Source: Vibrio japonicus
GTDB taxonomy: Bacteria; Pseudomonadota; Gammaproteobacteria; Enterobacterales; Vibrionaceae
Assembly: GCF_024582835.1 (NCBI RefSeq)
Contig: NZ_CP102097.1
Location: 310,001-374,000 of the forward strand
Direction of reading: 5' to 3'
DNA length: 64,000 nt
A program made the position numbers and the translations under genes. Position 1 is the stretch's first letter; the number at the start of each line of letters is the position of its first letter. This document shows, piece after piece, positions 16,475 to 25,264 of the stretch. Under the pieces are notes generated by a model that was not told the DNA's origin, searched no databases, and saw only the letters and a program-made list of their open reading frames with translations.

Positions 16475-16969
16475 TCAATTCGTTTTTGAGGCTGCGTGCT
16501 GCTCAATCATGAACGCGATCACTTCTTCCTTTAAGCAAGATTTGCTGACATATTGGCGTTGCTTACCTAGATGAAGGATGAACCCTAAATCGGTTTGTTC
16601 AAGTTGGTCGATTTCACTCCAAGCGATGCAGCGGTCTATTTTACCGCTTTTGTAGTTCACACCGTTCGCGTTAACTTTAAACACAACTTTGTTGCCACGG
16701 CTTGAGCTAATGGTTTGTCGCCATAACCACCAAGTTCGCTTGCAGTAAACACTGAACGCTTCAATAACACTCAATACGATAAAGAACCAACCGACGTAAC
16801 CGTTAGGTAGCAACTCAAACTCTAATAGAACCACGCCAAAAATAAGAAAGAGCATCCCTTTCAGATATGATTGTGGGAACTTAGCAGGCTGGCTAGTTTG
16901 ATCATAACACTCGGCAAAGAAAGGCTTGTCGAGCGTGTATTCTGTAGTGAATTCGAAATCTTTAGACAT
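16475..16969 (-). CDS. YcxB-like membrane protein
   Basis: A 164-aa protein with a hydrophilic N-terminus, two adjacent membrane segments at about residues 37-72 (GMLFLIFGVVLLEFELL and GWFFIVLSVIEAFSVY) and a C-terminal soluble domain with VNANGVNYKSG...RCIAWSEIDQLEQTDLGFILHLG. That tail is the pattern of YcxB-type C-terminal domains, where a Trp-Ser-Glu/Asp-Ile core recurs. Function of the family is unknown. It stands alone between the cold-shock unit and the DUF5062 gene. The family call rests on the C-terminal pattern only. Confidence 0.65.
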   Translation of the reverse strand: MSKDFEFTTEYTLDKPFFAECYDQTSQPAKFPQSYLKGMLFLIFGVVLLEFELLPNGYVGWFFIVLSVIEAFSVYCKRTWWLWRQTISSSRGNKVVFKVNANGVNYKSGKIDRCIAWSEIDQLEQTDLGFILHLGKQRQYVSKSCLKEEVIAFMIEQHAASKTN

Positions 16970-17264
16970 CTATGGTTACTTTAAGGTTTCTGTGAATGAG
17001 TATTCTATGTTGCGATCTTGCAACACAAGCATTGTATCGCTTCTCTGGGCTTATCTTTAGCAATTTTAATTCTGTTTTGTAAATCAATAATACCGAAAGA
17101 CCCTAGGCGCTCTGTAATGCTATACACAGATAACCCAATAAGAACCATTGGTACGCATAGGATGGGGAAAGTAAGTTAGGGTTACGCACGATACTTGTTG
17201 AGTATAAGGTTTATGTATTTCTATTAAGCGCCTATTTCAGCGCCTAATAGGACAACATAGTTTT

Positions 17265-17525
17265 TTATTTTAGGGGATCGTTGTCTGGCAATGCATTATG
17301 AATCCAAAGTGCCAGTCTGTGTTTGATGTTAGCACCGTCGAGCTTGCTGTCAGGTAGTGGCGTGATCTGTTTGGCATCAACCAAGAATAAGTAAATCGCT
17401 TTTACTCTAACGGGTTGTGGTGACTGAGGGAGGTCAAAACCTTGCAGCTTTGCCATCTTCCCGCCGATCTCAAGTGCCTTCTTAACCAGTTTGTCTTCAT
17501 TCTGAAGCTTGGATCTTTGTGACAT
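17265..17525 (-). CDS. DUF5062-like Vibrio protein
   Basis: An 86-aa soluble protein of a family found mainly in Vibrionaceae. The core VKKALEIGGKMAKLQGFDLPQ and the C-terminal RLALWIHNALPDNDPLK are typical as I remember them. The frame opens at a TTG at 17576, but ATG 17525 lies behind AAGAAGAGG and removes an N-terminal extension that looks unrelated. Function unknown. It stands alone, with about 295 bp of sequence on its downstream side in which I see no gene. Confidence 0.7.
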   Translation of the reverse strand: MSQRSKLQNEDKLVKKALEIGGKMAKLQGFDLPQSPQPVRVKAIYLFLVDAKQITPLPDSKLDGANIKHRLALWIHNALPDNDPLK

Positions 17526-17815
17526 TGATAGAATCCTCTTCTTAGCTTCAACTAATAATACATTAAGTGTCTCCAATGGCGTGTTAGTAAGCTCTCATAT
17601 TGATAAGTTTAGGCTACAACATTCAGTAAGTACTTAAAAAGCACACTGAACAATACTTTAGGAGCCTAAATCGCTGATAGATTGATCGCGACGGAAGCAA
17701 TGAGCAAATTTACAGAGATTGTGAAAACTTCTGCACAGCATTTCCGCCTTTACCCACTACTACGAACTCACCGGATAGTGATAAAATCGCCCCATCAGAA
17801 TTATTGAGACACTCT

Positions 17816-18154
17816 ATGTTTATCCACCATGTAAACGGCATCGACTGGCTGGTGATTACCGCCTTTGAAGAACTGAAACCTCTATTTATTGAAGAAGCCG
17901 GGGAGATTCCCGCTTGCTTCTCTAGCACCAGTGAATTGAGCCTGATTGATCAAGCTAAGCGCACTTATGGATATTTGCCTACGCTCAGCGGCATCATCAC
18001 CGATACCGGAACGTTTCAAAGCCAAGATAACGAAGAAGATTTGAACCCACAGCTTGCCTGCCTAGTTGAGGGCCGCGGTCGGGTGTTTATCTATCACGGC
18101 GGCTTTGTGGCTTTCGTGGATGACGAGCAAACCTTTATTACCCGAATGGACTGA
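17816..18154 (+). CDS. hypothetical 112-aa protein
   Basis: A soluble acidic protein without signal peptide or membrane segment. It starts MFIHHVNGIDWLVITAFEE and ends GGFVAFVDDEQTFITRMD. I do not recognise the family; an upstream TTG at 17804 would add four residues. Codon use and composition look normal for the window, and the frame is longer than any shadow on the other strand. It stands alone between DUF5062 and the exported redox cluster; no function is proposed. Confidence 0.6.
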   Translation: MFIHHVNGIDWLVITAFEELKPLFIEEAGEIPACFSSTSELSLIDQAKRTYGYLPTLSGIITDTGTFQSQDNEEDLNPQLACLVEGRGRVFIYHGGFVAFVDDEQTFITRMD

Positions 18155-18380
18155 AACTAATTCAGTAAGTTGAAATCGGCGAATTAGCACCATTAATAAG
18201 AGGTGGGACATTTCTGAGTGACAAAGTGCACAGAGTGACCAAGTGCCAACTGTGAAGGTTTTGGACATAAACCAGTTAGAGTTTTTACTTAAATTAGCTA
18301 AACACAAATAACCTCAAGTATGGAAAACCATATAACTTAATCTCCATACTTATTTGTACAAATCCACGAACATAACAGAC

Positions 18381-18992
18381 TTAATGCTTTAGCCTTTCAA
18401 TCAGTACCTGCTGATACTCAGGTAATTTTGAACTAGAAACCGACTGAAATGCTAATGGCGTTAGGTAAGTCATGCCTGCATGTAGCGCACTCGCTTTCAT
18501 TGGCAAAAACACATCTTCTAGTTTAACGCCTATTCTGCCCGACTCCCCGTAGGTACTAGCACCACCAGCCGCAGTCGTCACCAACAGCATTTCTTTTCCC
18601 TGCCATAATCCAGGTCCTACACTCCCCCAAACATCATTCATATAAGCTTTCATCATCGGAGTAATATTGAACCAATGGGTTGGAAACATAAATACAATGC
18701 GATCGTGTTTTCTCGTTAGCTCGCGCTCCTTTTGTGCATCGATGGCGCGAGTATCAAAACCATAGATAGTCTCTAGGTTTCGGACTGTCACTCCTTCAAC
18801 ACTTTCAGCAGCTTGCTGTATCCCCTTGGTCATCACTGACCTTTCTGGATAGGGATGTGAGACAATAACCAGCGTTTTTACATCGGTTTCATGCATTGGT
18901 TCATCTGCATATACAGCACTGATACATGCTAGCCATAAGATCTGGCAAGCCGCCAAAAAACACGTCAGATTATTTGCGCCGTTCCTTTTCAT
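18381..18992 (-). CDS. exported flavodoxin-fold NAD(P)H oxidoreductase
   Basis: A 203-aa protein of the flavodoxin-like quinone reductase group (KefF/MdaB/NQO1 type) with VIVSHPYPERSVMTKGI near the N-terminus and the typical MFPTHWFNITPMMKAYMNDVW block for FMN/FAD contacts, then TTAAGGASTYGESGR. Unusually, residues 1-30 form a signal peptide (hydrophobic core LTCFLAACQILWLACISAVYA). Family members work in the cytoplasm with NAD(P)H, so export needs an explanation: cofactor in the periplasm, or a lipid-anchored or cytoplasm-facing membrane anchor. It ends the three-gene cluster downstream of the CMD-family gene (23-bp gap). Confidence 0.8.
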   Translation of the reverse strand: MKRNGANNLTCFLAACQILWLACISAVYADEPMHETDVKTLVIVSHPYPERSVMTKGIQQAAESVEGVTVRNLETIYGFDTRAIDAQKERELTRKHDRIVFMFPTHWFNITPMMKAYMNDVWGSVGPGLWQGKEMLLVTTAAGGASTYGESGRIGVKLEDVFLPMKASALHAGMTYLTPLAFQSVSSSKLPEYQQVLIERLKH

Positions 18993-19015
18993 TTCAGTAT
19001 GTTCCTACTTACTAA

Positions 19016-19735
19016 TTAGTTTTTATCTAGGACTGAATCCAAAACAGTTTTTGCATTATTAGCAACACCTTCACCACAATATTTTTTGATGATCATTATG
19101 AATTCTTTTAGCTCATCAACGGTCACATCGTTATTCATACTAATGTTGTAGTGAGCTGCCAGCTGACTGTTTACACCCGGTATATTGGATAAAGTAGCAA
19201 TGGTCGCGATTTCACGTTGTTTCCAAGTCAGCACATCACGGGCAAAAATGTCACCAAACAAATGAGATTTCAGGTACTCATCAATTTGAGGAGAGAAATC
19301 AAATAACGGCCCTTTTACTTCCACGCCGATGAGCTTAGTTTGGTTTTCAGCACCAAATTCAAGGCTGGTTTTATCTGTCGGTAGTGGCGATGACTCTGGC
19401 CCAACGACGTCTTCGATTCCATTACTCTTTCTTTCTTCGAGAACCTGCATAAATGCGGCCAATGCATTCAAGCTACGAGGGAAACCAGCATATGCGTATA
19501 GCTGACCCAATACTTCGTTAGTTTCATTAATGGTTAGACCTGCGTCCAAGCCTTCGTTCAAGCTTACTTTTAACTTTTCTATTTCACCACTGGCGGCAAA
19601 CGCTGCAATCGGAATAATAGCCTTCTCTTTAGCATCAAAACCTTCTGCCGCCGTTGCTGTATTCATAGTCAATACCGCTAGCAAACTCGCCACCAAAATG
19701 GGCCATTTACTGAAATATCTGTCTGTACGAAACAT
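19016..19735 (-). CDS. exported carboxymuconolactone decarboxylase-family protein
   Basis: A 239-aa protein with signal peptide (cleavage near TATAAEG) and two CMD-type helical domains, about 35-110 (EGLDAGLTINETNEVLGQLYAYAGFPRS) and 150-235 (REIATIATLSNIPGVNSQL, then VTVDELKEFIMIIKKYCG). The redox CxxC of AhpD-type members is absent; only one Cys remains near the C-terminus. Real activity is therefore unclear: either a lactone/decarboxylase-like function or a binding role. Middle gene of a minus-strand cluster whose three products all look exported. A divergent AraC regulator lies upstream. Confidence 0.8.
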   Translation of the reverse strand: MFRTDRYFSKWPILVASLLAVLTMNTATAAEGFDAKEKAIIPIAAFAASGEIEKLKVSLNEGLDAGLTINETNEVLGQLYAYAGFPRSLNALAAFMQVLEERKSNGIEDVVGPESSPLPTDKTSLEFGAENQTKLIGVEVKGPLFDFSPQIDEYLKSHLFGDIFARDVLTWKQREIATIATLSNIPGVNSQLAAHYNISMNNDVTVDELKEFIMIIKKYCGEGVANNAKTVLDSVLDKN

Positions 19736-20111
19736 TTGTGTCTCCTTATTCCCTTTGCATTTATAAGTACTTCAATTGCACTCTCTAAATATAAAGTTAT
19801 CGCAAAATCTGCATACTACTTTGCCTAGAAGGGTTTAATTATTTCCTAATCTTCCATTAAGCAAACTCCGTTAGAATTGAAATATAAATACATACATAAC
19901 GCTATATTTATAAATAACAAGAACACGACCATTGGCTTGATTATTAAAGTATAGAAACCACTTAAAAACAATTAATCGTTATTCACACAAGATAGTCATT
20001 TAAATGTATAAGTAAACATCGTCTATTTAATTAAATAGTAATAATCAGGCGTAAATTCATTTTTATCTCGTCCCGCTGATTAACAGGCCTTTATTTACAA
20101 AATCCAACGTA
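19736..20111. other. AT-rich intergenic region
   Basis: A 376-bp, strongly AT-rich gap between the cyclophilin-like and CMD genes with no supported ORF. It is long for a simple operon gap, so the downstream pair may have its own promoter. No clear operator, terminator or RNA gene is seen. Confidence 0.4.
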
Positions 20112-20591
20112 TTACTCAATAACCTCGATAGTGACTTTCATTGAGCCACCAGAAGTAAAGCGCGCTAAATCGCCGTCAACTTTCCCGAGGTTAATCAATC
20201 CAGATGCATAGCCAAAGTTTTTATAAAACACGACTAAGTTACCCCAAGGCGCGTAGTATGAAATGTCTCCCGCTTTAGAACTCACGCCAGCTGGCGCCCC
20301 TTCCTTTGTTATCTTCGATGGTAGGTAGGCTATTTTTTCAGTACTGGCGTAATCTTCCAACTCTACCGTTAATGGTAGTTGGGCGATAAAATCTTGTGTG
20401 CTTGGACTATCATTTAATGTCGCAGTGATGGTGCGATCATCAAATACAAAACGAATCTTCATGGTTCCTTCCCCATAAATAGCTTCACTCTCGCTCACGT
20501 TGTTAGACGCGAAACAGAATTGACTCATAAGTAATAGAGGTAAGACCACAAGCGTGGATAAAACAGTATTCCGCCAGTTTCCCAATCGCAT
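20112..20591 (-). CDS. exported cyclophilin-like fold protein
   Basis: A 159-aa protein with signal peptide (LPLLLMSQFCFAS) followed by a cyclophilin_like domain of the small bacterial type: KIRFVFDDRTITATLNDSPS, then FIAQLPLTVELEDY, and the end pattern SYYAPWGNLVVFYKNFGYASGLINLGKV. These proteins often accompany flavin or quinone oxidoreductases and AraC regulators. The frame opens further upstream (20687), but ATG 20591 starts at the signal peptide behind AAGGAG. First gene of the exported cluster, divergent from the AraC gene. Confidence 0.8.
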   Translation of the reverse strand: MRLGNWRNTVLSTLVVLPLLLMSQFCFASNNVSESEAIYGEGTMKIRFVFDDRTITATLNDSPSTQDFIAQLPLTVELEDYASTEKIAYLPSKITKEGAPAGVSSKAGDISYYAPWGNLVVFYKNFGYASGLINLGKVDGDLARFTSGGSMKVTIEVIE

Positions 20592-21018
20592 ATATGTCAC
20601 TCTCCTTAACTCTGTTGAATCTAAGCGGGTGCTAGTAAGCCAATAACAACCCGAAAGCGATGAACCACAGTTTCTATGACTCCTCATTAAAGTTACACCC
20701 GAATGATAAAAACCGTTAGCCTAATGATTGCTATTGCTTGCCTAATTGTCCAAAAAGCATTCGATTGAGCGCAAACAACAATAACTCACACCTTCATACC
20801 CTGAACTGCGACCACACTTGCAACTCATGGTTTACCAGTCATTAACCCTCAGCAAGATTCACTTTCATTCATCACTGGCATCGAAATTGTTTTTCAAAAA
20901 CCAAACATACTCATCAATGACTAATTGCCTAATAGTCTTTACACGAAAGAAATAGCTGTTATAACTAAATAGTCGAAGACAGAAGCAGTCCAACCCTTTG
21001 GTTGCCCGTGGAGTAGCA
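20592..21018. promoter_or_regulatory. divergent control region with repeated TTGCCTAATWGTC
   Basis: Between the cyclophilin-like gene and araC, TTGCCTAATTGTC (20738-20750) and TTGCCTAATAGTC (20925-20937) match at 12 of 13 positions in the same orientation; a weaker GCCTAAT copy lies at 20719-20725. The right copy touches a -35 TTTACA (20938-20943) with a 16-bp spacer to -10 TATAAC (20960-20965) reading toward araC. Such asymmetric direct copies fit an AraC-family activator; assignment to the adjacent regulator is inference. Confidence 0.5.
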
Positions 21019-21933
21019 ATGAACGATTCACAAAACACAAGCCTAGTAGCAGCATCAATCCTTGCTGAAAAAATCCAAAAGTGGACAGGTGACGCAACAC
21101 AATTTGATACTGCAATTCCTGGGCTTAGATTAAGTCGCTGGACAACACCTACACCACCAACCAGCTATACCCACAATCCAAGCATCTGTCTGATTGCTCA
21201 AGGAAAGAAACGTGTTTTTCTGGGTGAAGATAGCTACACCTATGATGCCAATCATTTCCTGATCTCGTCAGTTGATCTCCCTATTACTGCCAACATAATG
21301 GAAGCAAGCGAAGATGAACCCTACCTTGGACTGATAATGGAGCTGGATTTACAAGAGATTTCCCAACTCATTGTCGATACTGAGTTTTCTTTTAAGACCA
21401 GCAAGGAAGCACAGAAAGGTATTGCTGTAGGAGAACTGTCAGACTCGCTACAAGATGCGTTTATTCGCCTTATGGCTCTATTAGATGAGCCAGGTAGCAT
21501 TAAGATCTTGGCTCCTGTAATCAAACGAGAGATTTTTTACCGATTATTAATGACTGAGCAAGGCGCTCGACTAAACCAAATCGTGACGACAGGTAGCCAT
21601 AGCCACCAAATCGCCAAAGCCATTGACTGGCTAAAGAACAACTTTGTAAAACCATTAAGCGTAAGCGACCTAGCAGCGTACAGCGGTATGAGTAAATCTG
21701 CCTTCTACACCCATTTCCGCTCAATGACTTCAATGACGCCGCTACAGTTCCAGAAGAGGTTGCGACTCAGTGAAGCTCGACGCCTTATGCTGACAGAAAA
21801 CTTAGATGCAATGGCAACAACATTTAAAGTGGGTTATGAAAGCCCCTCCCAGTTTAGCCGCGAATACAGTCGCTTGTTTGGATCGCCGCCGTCAAAAGAC
21901 ATTAAAGCACTGAAAGAAGCAAATATAACTTAA
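21019..21933 (+). CDS. AraC-family regulator (AraC_N type)
   Basis: A 304-aa regulator: N-terminal cupin-like AraC_N domain (PSICLIAQGKKRVFLGEDSY, about 50-180) and a C-terminal double helix-turn-helix (about 200-300) including VSDLAAYSGMSKSAFYTHFR and the signature FKVGYESPSQFSREYSRLFG. Regulators with this N-domain often sit next to oxidoreductase genes and sense small, often redox-active compounds. ATG 21019 has GGAG upstream; the frame otherwise reaches a TTG at 20998. It is divergent from the exported cyclophilin/CMD/flavodoxin cluster and likely activates it; the inducer is unknown. Confidence 0.88.
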   Translation: MNDSQNTSLVAASILAEKIQKWTGDATQFDTAIPGLRLSRWTTPTPPTSYTHNPSICLIAQGKKRVFLGEDSYTYDANHFLISSVDLPITANIMEASEDEPYLGLIMELDLQEISQLIVDTEFSFKTSKEAQKGIAVGELSDSLQDAFIRLMALLDEPGSIKILAPVIKREIFYRLLMTEQGARLNQIVTTGSHSHQIAKAIDWLKNNFVKPLSVSDLAAYSGMSKSAFYTHFRSMTSMTPLQFQKRLRLSEARRLMLTENLDAMATTFKVGYESPSQFSREYSRLFGSPPSKDIKALKEANIT

Positions 21934-21966
21934 ATTTTCTTCTCCTCAACCCGTTATCAAATAACA

Positions 21967-22002
21967 AAAGCGGGTGACAATTTTAAACCTATCACCTGCT
22001 TT
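21967..22002. terminator. bidirectional terminator, araC / GH32
   Basis: An 11-bp stem AAAGCGGGTGA / TCACCTGCTTT (one G-T pair) with a 14-nt loop between convergent genes. T-rich sequence follows on the minus strand side (TTGTTATTTG). Confidence 0.6.
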
Positions 22003-22080
22003 AAGTTATGTTTGATTTATTCTAGATTTCCCGTACAACAATAATTTTCTGTACTATTTATCTAGTCATCGAAGTTATTT

Positions 22081-23532
22081 TCATTTAAAGAACGTTAAGC
22101 TTTCTACTATTCCCGTACCAGTAGAACAGTAAATATCTATAGATTTAACCTCCATAGGGAAGCTGAGTTCCGTAAAGCAGTATTCACCATCTTGTAGAAG
22201 AAGTTCGCTCGAGCAACGATCAACAATTAACGTAAGTTGCAGACAGTCACTATCAGGAATAGTTAAACTAGTGTCGTGACTGAACATATTATTATAACTA
22301 TCTTCACCCTCAGCACCTACTTTTCGACTCGTAGTTATCACAATATTTTTTTCGTTACGTTCAATATTATATGTTAAACATCTATTACCTAAAGGCGAAA
22401 TGGAAATTGAACTTCCTCTATGCAAGTACAACTTACCGTCTAATATGCCAGCTTGATAATCCTGAGATATAACTAAGCAATCTCCCGCATGGAGTGTTTT
22501 TTCGTGAGATATAATATTATCTCTTTCATTGAGCCATGGTTTAGGCAAAGAAGATAAAAGGCGCAAACCCGACTGAGTTCGTGACAGTTTTAAATCTCGA
22601 GGAACGCTCATTGCGCTTCGCCATGCCTGAGTTGGAACGTCGTTAGCGTACAACCAATTACTCATCCAAGCGATTGAAGTACGACGACCATCTGTCATAT
22701 CAGACCAAGTTTGGGCGGCATAATAATCTCTGCCATAATCAAGCCACAAGGCAGTTTCTGCATCATGGTGATTGGTAAAGCGCTCCCCATCAAATTGGCC
22801 GATAAAATACTGAGTACCAGAGCCACCGGCGTAACTGCAACGCTGTACACCGACAATCAAAACCCAATAGCAGATATCGGAGCCTTCCAATTGGATGGGG
22901 AAAAGATCCGGACACTCCCAAGGCATCTCGTCATGTTTACCTTCACTCAATCCAAAGTTAGACGTTTTCTCCCACTGCTTGAGGTCTTTAGAACGATAAA
23001 AGCCTATCTCCTGCCCCTCTGTTACAACCATCACCCAGTGCTGGCTCTGCTCGTGCCAAATGACCTTCGGATCGCGGAAGTCTTTTAAACCTGGGTTAGG
23101 TAGTATCGGATTGTCAGTAAGTTTATTCCAACTAAAGCCACCATCTTTGCTGTAAGCGAGGCTCTGCATTTGTTCACTGTCTCTGCCGTCATCATAGGCG
23201 ATACACGCAGTATAAAACGCCAGCGCACCAGGCTGAGTTTCGCCGTCAAATAACCCGCTGGTATTGCGCCAATCCACAACTGCACTGCCTGAAAAACACA
23301 TGCCTTTTTCATCAGGGACCAACGCTGGAGGTAAGTGTTGCCAATTTCGCAGGTCAGCACTAACTGCATGTCCCCAGTGCATCGGGCCCCACTTATTCGC
23401 ATAGGGATAGTACTGATAAAATAAGTGGTATTCATTATTGATGTAAACCAAACCATTTGGGTCGTTCATCCAACCGAACGGTGGCGTAAAATGCATTGTT
23501 GGACGAAAAATATCTTTTGCTAATTGTTGCAT
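22081..23532 (-). CDS. GH32 beta-fructosidase / sucrose hydrolase
   Basis: A 483-aa glycoside hydrolase family 32 enzyme without signal peptide, so cytoplasmic. The three catalytic carboxylates are in place: nucleophile Asp in GWMNDPNG, transition-state Asp in DFRDPKV and acid/base Glu in WECPDLF. A five-bladed propeller is followed by a C-terminal beta-sandwich (about 340-483). It hydrolyses terminal fructose from sucrose, sucrose-6-phosphate or raffinose-type sugars. No sucrose PTS gene lies nearby; instead it follows an ABC sugar-type transporter (54-bp gap) in the alpha-galactoside island, which fits hydrolysis of imported raffinose or its sucrose product. Confidence 0.9.
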   Translation of the reverse strand: MQQLAKDIFRPTMHFTPPFGWMNDPNGLVYINNEYHLFYQYYPYANKWGPMHWGHAVSADLRNWQHLPPALVPDEKGMCFSGSAVVDWRNTSGLFDGETQPGALAFYTACIAYDDGRDSEQMQSLAYSKDGGFSWNKLTDNPILPNPGLKDFRDPKVIWHEQSQHWVMVVTEGQEIGFYRSKDLKQWEKTSNFGLSEGKHDEMPWECPDLFPIQLEGSDICYWVLIVGVQRCSYAGGSGTQYFIGQFDGERFTNHHDAETALWLDYGRDYYAAQTWSDMTDGRRTSIAWMSNWLYANDVPTQAWRSAMSVPRDLKLSRTQSGLRLLSSLPKPWLNERDNIISHEKTLHAGDCLVISQDYQAGILDGKLYLHRGSSISISPLGNRCLTYNIERNEKNIVITTSRKVGAEGEDSYNNMFSHDTSLTIPDSDCLQLTLIVDRCSSELLLQDGEYCFTELSFPMEVKSIDIYCSTGTGIVESLTFFK

Positions 23533-23586
23533 GTCGTTTAGTCCTAGGGTTTAACCTTTGATATTTAGATAAAATTTAAACTCTCT

Positions 23587-25242
23587 TTACGCTGCTATTT
23601 CAAAAGCCGCTTTTATCAGTTTCTGCGTATATTCCATTTTTGAATTTTCTAGCACATCAATCGTTAAGCCTTCTTCTACGACTTCACCATGCCTCATAAC
23701 CAGAACCCGGTGACAAAGTGATTTCACCACTCGTAAATCATGGCTAATGAACAAGTAAGAGATGCCACGTTTTTCTTGCAACTGCTTAAGTAACTGGACG
23801 ATCTGGTTCTGAATGGTTAAATCTAGAGCTGATGTCGGCTCATCTAATAAAATCACTTTTGGATCAAGAACAAGGGCTCTTGCAATGGCGATCCTTTGAC
23901 GCTGACCACCAGAAAATTCATGTGGGTAGCGGTTGAGAATATTAGCGGATAGCCCTGCATCCAATAGCGCTTTTTCCAGTTTGAGTAAACGTTCACTCGG
24001 ATCAGGATACAGGCCATTGACGATCAGTCCCTCTTCAAGAATCTGCTTCACCGACAGACGAGGGTTTAGCGATGAGAATGGGTCCTGAAATACCACTTGA
24101 AGCTCTTTGCGCAAAACACGAAGTTGTTCAGTAGTGATGCTATTCAGGCACTGTCCGTCATACGTGACTTTACCGTTGATATCTCCAGTATTGAGCAGCT
24201 GAAACATTGCCATTGCGAGTGTCGTCTTGCCAGAACCACTCTCGCCAACAATACCCAGCGTCTCACCCCGTTTGAGTGAAACGGAGATATCATCCACAGC
24301 GACCAGTTTTTTCTCTGGTTCACGACTAAACCAACCTTTCTTACCTAATTTAAACTCCACTCGCATCTTGTCAGCATGCAAAATGACCGGAGAAGCTTGG
24401 GGCACAGGTGACGCGACGCCTTTTGGTTCAGAGTCGATCAGCATTTTGGTGTAAGGGTGCTCCGCTTTGGTGAAGATATTCTCGGTTAACCCGTGCTCCA
24501 CGACTTCACCACGCTTCATCACGTAGATGTAGTCCGCAAACTGACGAACAATGGTTAAATCGTGAGTGATCAACAAAACACTCATGCCCGTTTTTTCTTG
24601 CAAGTTCTTAATTAGACGTAAAATATTGGCCTGCACCGTCACATCCAATGCGGTCGTAGGCTCATCAGCGATAAGTAAGTCTGGGTTATTCGTCAGTGCC
24701 ATCGCGATCATTACCCGCTGACGCTGACCACCAGAAAGCTGATGAGGGTATTGATCGAAGCGTTCTTCCGGGTGCGGGAGTTGCACCGCTTCAAAAAGCT
24801 CAATGGTTCTCTTTTTCGCCTCTGCTTTGGATACTTTCTGGTGAACTAAAATCGCTTCACTGACTTGTTCACCAAGCGTGTAAAGCGGGTTTAGCGAAGT
24901 CATCGGTTCTTGAAAGATCATTGAGATCTTATTGCCGCGTAGCTTCAACAACTGACGCTCGTTTGCGGCAGTGATATCAACATCGCGGTATGTGACCTTA
25001 CTTTCTTCTCCAACTTGAGCATGTTTAGGCAGTAGCCCCATTAGCGAGCGAGCTGAGACCGATTTACCCGATCCACTCTCACCAACCAGCGCGACCATTT
25101 CACCCGCTTTAATGTTGTAACTTACCCCTTTCAGAGCTTGCACCAAACCATCTTCTGTTTTGAAGCCAACATTAAGGTCGGCCACCCTCGCAATTGTTTG
25201 TCTGTTAGCCGCTTGACTATCAGGTGTATTTCTATCTTGCAT
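23587..25242 (-). CDS. ABC transporter double ATPase (Dpp/Opp type)
   Basis: A 551-aa fusion of two ATP-binding subunits equivalent to DppD and DppF. Each half has Walker A (GESGSGKS at about 55, GESGSGKT at about 330), the signature LSGGQRQRV or FSGGQRQRI, and Walker B (LLIADEPTT, ILLDEPTS). Such fusions power dipeptide-type importers. Together with two permeases and a 686-aa binding protein it forms one minus-strand operon. GAGGAAAG precedes the ATG. Sequence family says peptide, context says alpha-galactoside; I favour sugar because of the shared promoter with the alpha-galactosidase gene. Confidence 0.92.
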   Translation of the reverse strand: MQDRNTPDSQAANRQTIARVADLNVGFKTEDGLVQALKGVSYNIKAGEMVALVGESGSGKSVSARSLMGLLPKHAQVGEESKVTYRDVDITAANERQLLKLRGNKISMIFQEPMTSLNPLYTLGEQVSEAILVHQKVSKAEAKKRTIELFEAVQLPHPEERFDQYPHQLSGGQRQRVMIAMALTNNPDLLIADEPTTALDVTVQANILRLIKNLQEKTGMSVLLITHDLTIVRQFADYIYVMKRGEVVEHGLTENIFTKAEHPYTKMLIDSEPKGVASPVPQASPVILHADKMRVEFKLGKKGWFSREPEKKLVAVDDISVSLKRGETLGIVGESGSGKTTLAMAMFQLLNTGDINGKVTYDGQCLNSITTEQLRVLRKELQVVFQDPFSSLNPRLSVKQILEEGLIVNGLYPDPSERLLKLEKALLDAGLSANILNRYPHEFSGGQRQRIAIARALVLDPKVILLDEPTSALDLTIQNQIVQLLKQLQEKRGISYLFISHDLRVVKSLCHRVLVMRHGEVVEEGLTIDVLENSKMEYTQKLIKAAFEIAA

Positions 25243-25264
25243 AATCTTTCCTCAACATCAGCGG

